Positions 12,889-23,934 of a stretch of DNA of 64,000 bases are shown here, one piece after another. Under the pieces are notes generated by a model. It searched no databases. It was not told where the DNA came from and was given only the letters and a program-made list of their open reading frames with translations. This stretch comes from Choristoneura fumiferana (Eukaryota; Arthropoda; Insecta; Lepidoptera; Tortricidae). Positions within the stretch are counted from its first letter, which is position 1. Every line of letters begins with the position of its first letter. Made by a program: the position numbers and the translations under genes. The DNA lies in contig NC_133473.1 in assembly GCF_025370935.1 (NCBI RefSeq), forward strand, positions 17,602,618 through 17,666,617, in the 5' to 3' direction.

Positions 12889-15051
12889 TACATGAAGCAA
12901 GAAGCCGTCAAAATTGTGATATATGCGAACTACGAGTATCAGTCGCTTAATTTACACGTTTTTGCAGAGTACAATATCGTCCTACGTTACTAGTTTAAAG
13001 ATTAACGAATTTGCAATGTAGGCGGAACTAAGGGAGGTCTGTGCTAATCTCAACGTCCTAGATGTCATTCAACCTGCTCACTTCGTCTAGGGTATACAGA
13101 GTATAAAATGATGAAAATAGTATTGCTAAATTGTTGTGATACCTTATTAATTTCGTGAAGTACATATATAAAAATCGTAACATGATCGTAACTAGATTGC
13201 AGCCGCAGGGCCGCACGCGCATAACCGCTCGTGTCTTATTGATCCACCATAAACGATACATCTTCCTATTAAACTGCAGATAAAAATAGCTACCACGATC
13301 GACTGGATTTTAACGATCAATATAATAAACATTATGGCCTGAAGCAGTGCACGAAGTGCATCTATTTTATTAGTTTATAGATACTTCCCATGATGCACTC
13401 AAGAAATTGCAGAAGATATTACATATAACAGCTGTCTCAGTTACTACGCTTTGAGAGCTCTTCTCTGTTGAATAAATAGTAGTTTTTAGTAAATACCAAC
13501 TCCCTGTGCTTTAAACATTGTAATTGCGCTTTTAACCACATTAAACCACGTTTTTGCGCTTAGGTAAGTACAGTTTCTTGATAGGTAACGTCGCCTTGTC
13601 CTGACATCATAGAACTTAACGTTAAGAGTAAAGTGATAAATCACAGTAATGAGTAGTTGATATCATTGTAAACGCGTGCAGATGGCGGTCCGGTGCTGAG
13701 GCAGTGAGGTCGGCAGTGAATGTTCCGACCTTCACATTGCCTCCGCGGCCAAGATCCGCTGCGATGCGACGTAACGATGACATACACTTCTACAGATTTA
13801 GCCTCACGTCACGCCTCACCTACATTACCTACCTACATACCGGCTCGCAGAGAAAGTGACCAAGATCATAGTAAGCAATTCTTTTACGAACGTACTACGC
13901 TCTAATACATAAACAGCCATTGAGTCGCGTATTCACAATGCTAGCCTAAAGTAATTCACCACCTGCAAAAATATTGTATTCTTATTTAATACCGTTATCG
14001 TATCGCGTTATGATAGTGCCGACGCGTCTGTGAAATTCACAGAAACTATAGATAATGGAGGGTCTTCATTTACTGTGATAGTGATTTCAAATCATTTACC
14101 TACTCGTTTCGCATTTTCTCGCTGTTATGTCCGATGGTGTTTTAATGTCTTATTTATCTTTTCATTAGTATACCCATGTTAAATTAACTTAACTACAGGT
14201 TTTAAGTTACACTAACCGGACGTCACTGGGGGCGTGTTGACAGTGGAATTGCGTCGAGCATGTTTTTTTTCTAGTTACAGTTAGAGTTAGAGCAAGTGGA
14301 TAGATCACAAAAAAGGAAGTATAGTTACACGCAATGACCCAATTTTAATACAAACAGTTCATAGTCGCCAGCCCGTCAGTTTTATAGTAAGTATTACAAT
14401 AATGAGGAATTTAGCTATAAGTTCTCTTAGTTTGAATTTAAAAGTCATACATATCGGACGGCGAAGTGCAATACCTTCCAACTGACATTGACCTTTGACA
14501 TGCGATTGAGAATCTTAGCACCCCCGTTAGGAGGTAATGGTACTTCACCGTCGATATCAAATACACTACCTACGTACATATACGGGTATGCACATGGTCC
14601 GTAGTGTATTTCTCCAGCAACTAATTAACTTTGAATTACTCCAAACTATATTATTTTCTAAAAAAAATTGGGATCAAATTGAGACTGAGTAATATGAGTG
14701 GCAGTGAATTTCTTAACCGTACGTCAGTCTGTGGGTAATAAAATAATGGCACGTGCACGTAGCGATTGCACTACGATGCAATCTGTATCAGCGGCACTCA
14801 TGATATTGTTATACAATAGATCTATTCTTCAGTCTATCGTCATTGCGAATTTTATTACTATGTGATTTGATCTTGTTTGTAACTTACTATTTAATTTTCC
14901 TTACTAAATAAATCGTGCTTACAATGATGAGCACGATTACTCAATGGGGCAGCCAGGTAACCCAATGAGGTTACCTTATTTTTAGCTCTTCTATAATTCG
15001 GTTCAAAATCATCAACAAACACGGTACAGTCCATATACATATTATTATATA
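12889..15051. other. No gene recognised
   Basis: Non-coding; a patch of higher GC at 13680-13780 has no supported exon. Confidence 0.45.
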
Positions 15052-15360
15052 TTATCATCATCATCCCAGCCTATATACGTCCCACTGCTGGGCACAGGCC
15101 TCCTCTCAGAACAAGAGGGCTTAGGCCGTAGTTCCCACGCGGGCCCAGTGCGGATTGGGAACTTCACACGCACCATTGAATTGCTTCGCAGGTTTGTGCA
15201 GGTTTCCTCACGATGTTTTCCTTCACCGCAAAGCTCGTGGTAAATTTCAAATGTAATTCCGCACATGAATTTCGAAAAACTCAGAGGTGCGAGCCGGGGT
15301 TTGAACCCACGACCCTCTGCATGAGAGGCGATAGGTCAAACCACTAGGCCACCACGGCTT
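15052..15360 (-). repeat. tRNA-derived SINE, near full length
   Basis: Read on the minus strand the head has a tRNA-like A box (TGGCCTAGTGG) and B box (GGGTTCAAACC), followed by a body and a tail of GAT/ATG trinucleotides. Other fragments: 47186-47270, 53597-53652 and 59920-60110. Confidence 0.85.
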
Positions 15361-16427
15361 ATTATATATTATACCACAAATAATATTTTGTTGTATTTTA
15401 TCTATTACTCCATTGTAATGTAAGTATAGGTATTAAGTATTCTCTTCTTTGATAATTATTAATGGTTTTATTGGTCTTCAAATAGATATTTTCATAGTGT
15501 CATTGACATCATACATTTTTTATGAAACCTTTCTAAGGAGCTAAATGTAAATAGGTATGAGATTTTAACACCACAACACGAACAACAATAATTAAAATGG
15601 TGTAACAGATTGCGCCTATAAAAACTAACTAATTATATTTTTCTCGTGGTATCGTTAACTTCAGTTTCACTTAGGTGTGAAATCTTGTCATCCGTTACAA
15701 ATTTCGTGTTTCCCAAGTTCCACTGCCCATTCAGTGTACTTGCTTAACATTTATTTTACCAGTGATTAGTAGTGTTTGGCTGTTATCTTTTCTCTATCCG
15801 TTGTCACAAGTATTTGATACTTAATTCCTAGGGACAATATCGACTATATTGTTTTAATGAATAAAAATGCGATTAAACTTAGCTGAAACGCGCCTGTGTC
15901 ACCTAGTATATTGTAAAGAGGTACGGAAATTTTCGTCTATAAGTGTTAGTAAATCTTCACCCTTCGATTTACTGCTTTTTTGTGATTACCATCGGGCTGG
16001 TTTGAGGCGTGACTCACGTATTTACCTTTTAGTAGTTTACACAGCCGTTTGATGGCGAGCTTACATCATCGATCACCGAGACAATACTCACACCTTAACT
16101 CTAATTATTAACCATTGATGCCGCACTAATCATGATAAGAAGGTTGGTTCGTGTAACCTCATGTCACTTGACAGTGGAATATGAAAAACCCATTAGATAT
16201 TCCATAAATATACGTGAAGTCAGCTAAGCTTTTGACAATCCGGACATCTATTCATTATGTTGACGTAACTACTGATTTGTGTTTGTCGCGGGTTCCTTTG
16301 TCACCGTGGCGGAGTAAAAGTACTCGTACAATGATTCTATTTGTTTACGCTTGATAATTCAATTTAGCCTTATGGTAATAATCAAATCGCAGTTGTTCTG
16401 CTTAAAAGCAAAATTTAGTGGAAAGGT

Positions 16428-16470
16428 GAAATCGCTAAAGCGCCAAAGCGATATATGGCGCTTTAGCGAT
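16428..16470. repeat. Short perfect hairpin
   Basis: The arms aaatcgctaaagcgcc and ggcgctttagcgattt surround a 12-nt loop that itself repeats aaagcg. Confidence 0.75.
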
Positions 16471-17269
16471 TTTGCTTTCTACTGACGATATATAATATAT
16501 TCTTATAATTTGCAGACAAATCAAAAGACAGTACAGCTAGTATAAACAAACATGCAATCATTGTGTTGTTTAAGAAAGTAGCGGCGTGGTCTGACTCATA
16601 CAAAAACTGAATTGATTACTTCTATGTAAATAATCAATAACAATATTAGTGGCAAACGATTAGTCACGACTGATAGTGCTCGACATAATTGAGGTTGCTG
16701 GATGGATAGATAAATCCAATAAGTAAGCAGTGTTTCGGTCGATGACATAGAATTATGGTGTAGTCTAGACACTCGCCCTTATTTGTTTGTGTGACGTCCC
16801 GCGGCGAGCTGAACTCTATAATCCCGGGAAAAGATATTGCGGACGAAATCAGGATTTTATTGACACCGTAAGTTACAAATACCAGAGCCGTGACTCGGCC
16901 TCATTTTAATTAATCGTACAAACCCTGGACTTGCTGGAATTCAAACCCAGAAGTTGTAGTTTTATAATTACGATATTCAACTTGGCTTTCAAAACCAATT
17001 AATATTATAATTTGGTTGGAATATTCGGATCCACCATCCGGCTTCCGCTTGGACGGAATTGAATTGAGTCCTCCTGTCCTGCGTCAAGGAATGTGCCATC
17101 CCACTATTGCCTTAATTTTATCGGGTTTTAAACGCATCGATGACCTGCCAACCTAACTCAACGTAGATTTAAATGTTGTAAAATATTCTAAAATTAACTG
17201 TCCTAAATTATTATTATTCTTTGGGTTAATGTGACAAATTTGTACGTTGCCCGTTTCAAAATCTGTCCT

Positions 17270-17710
17270 AAACAAAAAAAAAACGGCCAAGAGATTCTGA
17301 ATTTATTCAATTTTTTCCACCCAACACAATCAGATTTTAGAGGGGGGGACGGGGACGGGGGGACGCTCGATTTCAATGAAAATTTGCACTTTAAAGTTGA
17401 ATATGTCGCAAACAGATCACTGAATAGAATAAATGTCTTAGCAACACCCCAGTGGTTTTAAGACCTATCCAACGATACCTCACAATATAGGGTTAGTCGA
17501 GAAAAAAATGCACCCCACTTTACGTCTATGGGAGGTACCCTAAAAATTTTTTTTTTACTTTTTTTTATTGTACCACTGTCGGCGTGACTGCAGCTACAGC
17601 TTTCTAATAGGTACTAACGGTCTCTGAGCTTACCCGCGGACAGACAGACAGACAGAAGAAATAGAAATGGCGAAACTATAAGGGTTCCTAGTTGACTACG
17701 GAACCCTAAA
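17270..17710. repeat. Interspersed repeat ending in ggaaccctaaaa
   Basis: Shares attttagaggggggg-type, ctttaaagttgaatat and caccccactttacgtctatg words with the inverted copy at 35720-36020. It carries a (gacagaca) run. Confidence 0.65.
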
Positions 17711-20181
17711 AACGGTCACGCTTTAGAAGAAATTGCTAGTTTATTGCATCAGCTGATTCGCTGAGATTTGGCCTGCGAGTCCAGGCTTATTACTCATCCA
17801 TCGGTCACGTCTAACTCTTGACACGCTTTCCAATATTTCTTAACACGCTTTTGACAGTGTATGACATGTAAACATCATCACAAACTCGTTTGCACATCAA
17901 AGGTATGGATTACTATACACTATGTCCTGTCCTACATCTGGTAAACATTCTAATATTACTTATTACTGTACATGGCTTAATGTATTCAATGTAGTTAATT
18001 GAAACATCTCGCTATCTATACTACACTATATTATCAATTTTCAAGCAAAACAAACAGCTAATTGGAGCAAAAGTAGACAACCAGATGCAGTAAAGAGTCG
18101 GTTATGAGTTTCCCGTTCGGGGATTCCCGTTTACGTCATTTAAATGGGGAGAGCCGGGGTAGGACGTATGGTAACAAAGATAAAGAAGCGATAAACGTAA
18201 GTAATTGTAGTGTGACGTCATAGCCCGATATTTAAGACGAGGACAACATTAGAAAGCAGCCAAAGTGGGTTATCAGCTGTTAAATCACTTTCGTTGTGGA
18301 GCGAACTGAATGGTTGGCCCATTGTCTGCGTGCGGCGACGCTAAGGTTCCGCGGAACGCGCTTGTCGCAAAGACCCTTCTGGGTCAATGTTGTTCCCACC
18401 GTTGTGTCGCCGTTACTTCTTTATGCTTGGCGTGGCGGTATGCCTTGTTCGGTTTAGTCTACTTGCTTTGTTATGACGAATATGTTTATGGTATAATTAT
18501 TTATTAAAATGGAACACTTGTTTCCAAATATAATTTAAGCTCTGTATAAAAGAGTCAGCCATTATTACTTGTTTCACTAATGAATGAACATGTTGTTGCT
18601 TTTCTTGTGGAATAGTCGAAATCTTTATGACTACTGTCAAGGAACCGCCAGATTAGATCGTTATAGCTGACAGATATTATTCGCTATACTATTTTAAATA
18701 TCAAAAACTCTACAATCGGCCTTATATTCGATAAGTAGTTCGACGCAGTAAACGGTTTTAATTGTTTTCAAACTGTACCCTAAAAATATGCCAAACGTAG
18801 CTAATTTTAAAGCAAGTTTGTGTTTTCGTTATACGGAATCCGTGCCCTAATAGAAGGCTTGATTTGATACTCGTTCGATTTTAATAGCTCGCTCGTTACG
18901 TCACCTGTTGCTTTTACCATCGAGCATTTGTTTACCAAAGAATGAAAGTTGAAACTCCGAGTACACCGACCCTAATGATTTTAAACCGACTGTCGTGTTA
19001 ATCACACACCAGTTGAATCAATGAATGATGTCAAATTGAAACCTTTCTTTAAAAGAAGTTGACTCAAGAGGCTCTGTATAATATTAAAGACTATTTTGAC
19101 ATAACATTTGAATCAGAAGTAAACATTGTATAAAAATGGACATATCTGCCAATGAAATTAATGTTATTATGTATTTTTATAATTTAGAATTTGGAACACA
19201 ATTAATGGTTACGAATATGAATCTATTCAGTTATATTAAGGATGAATTCATTTTATTACGCATAGTATAATGATTAGTTTTAAAATTAAAACATTTCGAC
19301 TTCACTTTTAGGCCGTCTTGCAGAAAAAAAAATCTAGATTTAGTATTTAAACCTGGCTTAAGATTGACAGTTCCATACATTTTGACACTACTAAATGGGG
19401 TTAACACTAACTCGAGATTTGGATGTTTCTAGCAAGTAGCCATTAGAATTTTAATTATTATTATTTAGACTTCAAATTAAGATTATTTAATTCTAATCCA
19501 ATTTTTGTAATTTAAATTTATTTTTTCCCTTTTGTTATCTGTACGTTTAAAATATGCAAGACTTGTTCTAGTGCATAATTTATTTGTGTCAATGGAATAA
19601 AGAGATATAACTATGACATGAAATTATTGTTTACATAAATTATACAATGCTCTATTGTGATGTGTGGGTGGTGACCGTAGTAACTACTGAAGACTTGATA
19701 AGTGAACGACATTCGCAGTGTGGTAGCCGGCCAGTGATAAGAGAGCGTTGCATTGAATGGCGCTGTGATATGAAGGAGTTACATCATCTCGCCTCACAGC
19801 TGCCAAAGAATACAGCCTTTAACTAAACAGGAGGACGGAGATAATATGATAACTATGTAAAGTACCTAATAGTAATCCCTAAAACGAATTGACAAATCAT
19901 TTGACATGCTTCATGCGCGCGGTCGTTGTGTCAATAATTTATAATATGAAAATGACAAAGAAATAGTTATGTATTTCCCCGAATTGCATATTCTTTACGT
20001 TGAGTACATTTACGGTTTATGGCTATGGCTGATAAAAGAGAAAATAATGATGATAAGTTAAAATCAGGGAAACAACATTCATTCATGACTAAATAAAACA
20101 AATGCATGATTCTACTAGTGACTCAAATACTTACATTATTATGATAGGTACATAATATATTTATACTCAAGAATTACTTAA

Positions 20182-20401
20182 TCCATACTAATATTATAAA
20201 TGCGAAAGTGTGTGTGTTTGTATGTTAGTCGTCTTTCTCGTCGTAACGGAGCGACGGATCGACTTGATTTTTGGCATAGAGATAGTTTATGGGCCAGAGA
20301 GTGACATAGGCTACTTTTTATCCCAGAGAAATGCATAGTTCCCGAGGGAACAGCGTGCGATATGCGAATTCCACGCGGGCGAAGCCGCGGGAAAAAGCTA
20401 G
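20182..20401 (+). mobile_element. Complete short non-autonomous Helitron (220 bp)
   Basis: Begins TCCATACTAATATTATAAAT directly after A and ends with the hairpin gcgggcgaagccgcggg, then gctag, directly before T: A|TC...CTAG|T. No target duplication, as expected for rolling-circle insertion. Confidence 0.88.
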
Positions 20402-21560
20402 TATGTATATATGACAAAGACAATGTTACATAATAATGTTACTACTAATTTTGTTATATAAAAAAATAAAACATTTCGCTCATCATGAAAATACCAGACC
20501 AACGGAGGCGCCATATTTTCCTCCTATTAGATATAAAAGCAGGAAAAATGTTGATGTACAAATGTCACCACTTAGGGATTAATTTACCCTGTTTCACAGC
20601 CAGGAAAATCTTTCTTTGTGGAGCTCGTCATACTTGGGTAGCCTTTTAATTTAAGGCCTTGTTTGGCAATGTATGAGTTGGCCGGCCCGCCCGACTCAGA
20701 ACGCGTCCCATATGGTAAGGCCTTTCTCAATATTACTCTCTGCAAGAAAGAAATGAGTACGAGGAACATAAAAATAAGCTCACGTTTGCTTCTTGCCGCT
20801 TGGCCACGTGTTATCATACAACTGGCAAATATAATGTTTTAATGTTTATTTGGGTACAAACGGTACAATATGGCTGATTACAAATGAAAACTTAGCTAAT
20901 ACACCAACCAGTAAATTACCTCTATTTAACTTATATATGAAAATATTTATGTATGTATCCAATGTCCATTACAACATTGAGGATAAAAATCTGATCACGA
21001 TTATGATTATTTTCCCCTGAGAAAATCTAATGCAACAGAATGACGTGCGATATGGCGATTGTTTGTATATATTTGCGTACCCCTATATCGCAAACACAGA
21101 TATTCAAGCATACTTGACGTACTTTTTTCATTACGCATGGAGACATTATTGGCTCAAATGTACCGTGTAAATACATAGTTTTATTGCCCGTTGCTTACAA
21201 GTTTTCCACCTCGCTGCACATTTGTTTGTCTGTGGCAGTAAAAAGCAACTGCTATGAATGGAATTAGTATGCATAAAATACTTATATCATTTTCATCGTA
21301 CAGGAGTTCTGCACTATTACAAATATTTAAGTCGAGCGCGGATATTTTGCATACTACACTACTTCGCGGAATAAATCAAATATATAAATAAATAAATATC
21401 AATATAAAATAAAATATCATATAGTTTTTTTTTTTTTGGTTTATTTCTATTCAAAATCCACAATACTTCCGATTATAATATATATTTTAAAAATGTGTTC
21501 CTTGGTCACTTGCGTTAGATCTCATATTCACTCATGTATTTAAGAGAATAAAGCCGACAA
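20402..21560. other. No gene recognised
   Basis: AT-rich non-coding DNA. Confidence 0.45.
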
Positions 21561-22166
21561 GCGTAATATTTGGAGCAATTTTTTTTCATATGGGAACCAG
21601 TGCCCTTAGTGTAAGTTTTCGGTTACAAAATACGTCTCGATCGCGTTCGCGTTAAAATCTTAATTTGTATGGAAACACGAACATCGCAAACGTTCTGCTA
21701 GAGGCGCTGTTCGTGTTTCCATATAACTTGAGATTTTAACGCGAACGCGATCGAGACGTATTTTGTAACCGAAAACTTACACTAAGGGCACAGTTTCTGT
21801 TTCTATACAGAAATAGCTCTAATATTACGTTTTTTAAACAACACATTAATATTATTCCTTCCATAGGTAAGTTTAGTGGTGCTGCAGGGAAAAATACCCC
21901 TTTATTTATTGATATACCAACAGTGTTTACACAGGAAATTACATGTACATTTGTTTGCTATACCTACTTACCTAGTACTAGTACTAGTAGACAACAAGCG
22001 AAAACGAATGTGTAATATTTGGAGCAATTTTTTTCATATGGAAACCAGTTTCTGTTTCTATACAGAAGTAGCTCTAATATTACGTTTTTTTAAACAACAC
22101 ATTAATATTATTCCTTTCATAGGTAAGTTTAGTGTTGCTGCAGGGAAAAATACCCCTTTGCTTGCT
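21561..22166. repeat. Duplicated segment, first copy split by a MITE
   Basis: About 155 bp (taatatttggagcaattttt through gggaaaaatacccctttg) occurs twice, at about 21563-21903 (interrupted at 21601-21790) and about 22013-22160, in the same orientation with few differences. Confidence 0.85.
21601..21790. mobile_element. Foldback MITE (190 bp) with CAG target duplication
   Basis: The ends TGCCCTTAGTGTAAG and CTTACACTAAGGGCA are inverted, with long arms including gcgttcgcgttaaaatc. It is flanked by CAG (21598-21600, 21791-21793). The second copy of the host segment (22.0 kb) shows the uninterrupted site. Confidence 0.88.
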
Positions 22167-22359
22167 ATAATCACTACCACAATATAGAAATCAATTAACG
22201 TCAGTCTTTTCCTAAACGTTTTTTGATACGAAACATCGTTTCGCTGATCGTTTCAAAATTCAGTGTCAAATAAGAACTGGGAAAATACTTAATAATTAAT
22301 TAATTTAAATGAGATTTAATAGTTAATTTAAATGAGATTTAACTAATAGAGATTTAACC

Positions 22360-22512
22360 TGGGTGACCGGGCTAAAACTCGGTAACAATCGTTTTCCCAG
22401 AGATAAGACCAAATTAGATCGATTTTTCATCCCCGAAAACCCCTACATGACAAATTTCATCGAAATCATTGGAGCCGTTTTCGAGATCCCCGAAATACAT
22501 ATATAGCTCGTA
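22360..22512 (-). mobile_element. Helitron-like fragment, family 2
   Basis: Same family as 55935-56142 and 61546-61742: the ttttagcccg end, caatttcatc-type body and ccccgaaaac. Here the terminal hairpin is damaged. Confidence 0.6.
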
Positions 22513-23074
22513 ATAGAGATATTAGATTAGATTTGGCATAGACAATGAAAGTAAAACCAAGCCTTGCTTAAACGTTTTGGTTCATAGCATAATGTAAAAT
22601 ATGTGTGACGTACTTATCTTTGCAAAGTAACGCCTGACACGATTACAATTATAAGTTGTGATTACTTAGTCTGTATTAATTAATCCAGTTGCAGTCAGTA
22701 ATTTAAAGCTTAATATTATTTGTTTTTATTAGCAATACTCTTACTCAGCTCTTTAAAAAAACTTAGATTTCGTTGAGCAGGCGTACCTATTGCTAATAAA
22801 AACAAAAAATCACCTTGATGAAGATCTTACGAAAATATCGAAACTTGTCGAACTGTTTCCTGACTTAAAAAACGTGATTTGATACGTGTTTAATTATTCG
22901 TTTATAAATGATATCTCACGAGGGCCCAAGTAAATATTAGAAATATGTTATATATGTGGTGCATAATTTCTTACGCCTTTCCTAATGATGAGATGGCACC
23001 ACGCGTCATTATTGGCGTATGCAAACGAATACGATTTTAGGTCGGTCTGATGGATTCGCGGTGGCTGTGGCGGT

Positions 23075-23162
23075 GGTCAAATTGGTATGACGCATGACGC
23101 GTCTGGCGCAGAAAGCCGTAGGAGGTGCAGGTTCAAATCCTATCCGGCAACCCTTTTTTTCA
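23075..23162 (+). repeat. tRNA-like sequence (SINE head or tRNA relic)
   Basis: An A-box-like tggtcaaattgg and a B box ggttcaaatcc about 50 nt apart, ending before a run of T. The acceptor stem does not pair well, so it is not called a functional tRNA. Confidence 0.5.
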
Positions 23163-23367
23163 TTTTAAGGTTAAACCTTCAAGTGCCTCTTACTTATGTG
23201 ACTGTGTTTAGTGTCCTTTTGAAATGCAATATCAAGTTTTTTTTCTAAAATAAATAGTTTAAAATTGCGACAAAACTGGGTTACTTAACTGAAGTATGTT
23301 CTCCACTAAAATATGGCCAAATCTTCACTACACAACCAAGCATCACATTAACGTATTTATACTTAAA

Positions 23368-23567
23368 CTAGCTTTTGGCTCGCGTGGAATTCGGTTATCG
23401 CGCGCTGTTTCCTCGGGAACTGTGCATTTTTCCGGGATAAAAAGTAGCCTCTGGCCCATAAACTATCTCTATAGCAAAACTCACGTCGTTTCGTCGTTCC
23501 GTTTCCACGTGAAAGACGGACAAACATACAAACACACACATTTTCGCATTTATAATATTAGTATGGA
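23368..23567 (-). mobile_element. Short non-autonomous Helitron (200 bp), inverted
   Basis: On the minus strand it starts TCCATACTAATATTATAAAT after A and ends AAAAGCTAG before T. It lies 160 bp upstream of the first visible flippase exon. Confidence 0.87.
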
Positions 23568-23729
23568 TATGCGTTATATAAAATTTCACATGGGATTGGG
23601 TGGGGGGAAGGAGCTGAGCCAAAGTTTCCAGAAACCGCTTCTTAAGAGTAAACACTAATTTAATTACAATATCTATCCAGCCGTATACCTCTTCTATTTA
23701 TTAAATGTACTTCCTTCTCCTTCCCGCAG

Positions 23730-23934
23730 ATCAGTGGACCGGTACGTGCGAGTGAAATGGCGCGACGTGCGTGTGGGCGACCTAGTGCACCTGTCGAACA
23801 ACGAGGCAGTGCCGGCCGATATGGTGCTGCTGCACTCTTCCAACCCGATGGGCCTTTGTTACTTAGATACCTGCAACCTGGACGGCGAGACCAATCTCAA
23901 GCAGAGGATGGTCGCGCCGGGGTTTTTAGAAAAG
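23730..23934 (+). CDS. ATP10: Flippase exon 1 (first visible): actuator domain
   Basis: Acceptor ttcccgcag ends at 23729 and donor gtaaga starts at 23935. The first base completes a codon begun in an unseen upstream exon, so this is not the gene's first exon. It encodes 68 residues including VRVGDLVHL, NNEAVPADMVLL and the DGETNLK loop typical of P4-ATPase actuator domains. It ends in phase 0. Confidence 0.93.

Larger units (their letters stand above)
15361..20181. other. No gene recognised; repeat fragments
   Basis: Contains a 16-bp-arm hairpin at 16428-16470 and a repeat at about 17270-17710 that recurs inverted at 35.72-36.02 kb. No coding exon was recognised, although missing 5' exons of the flippase could in principle lie here. 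Confidence 0.45.

Noticed and set aside
18213..18232. TGACGTCA (CRE-like) followed by an atatttaa box
   Set aside because: Short motifs expected by chance; no linked coding exon seen.
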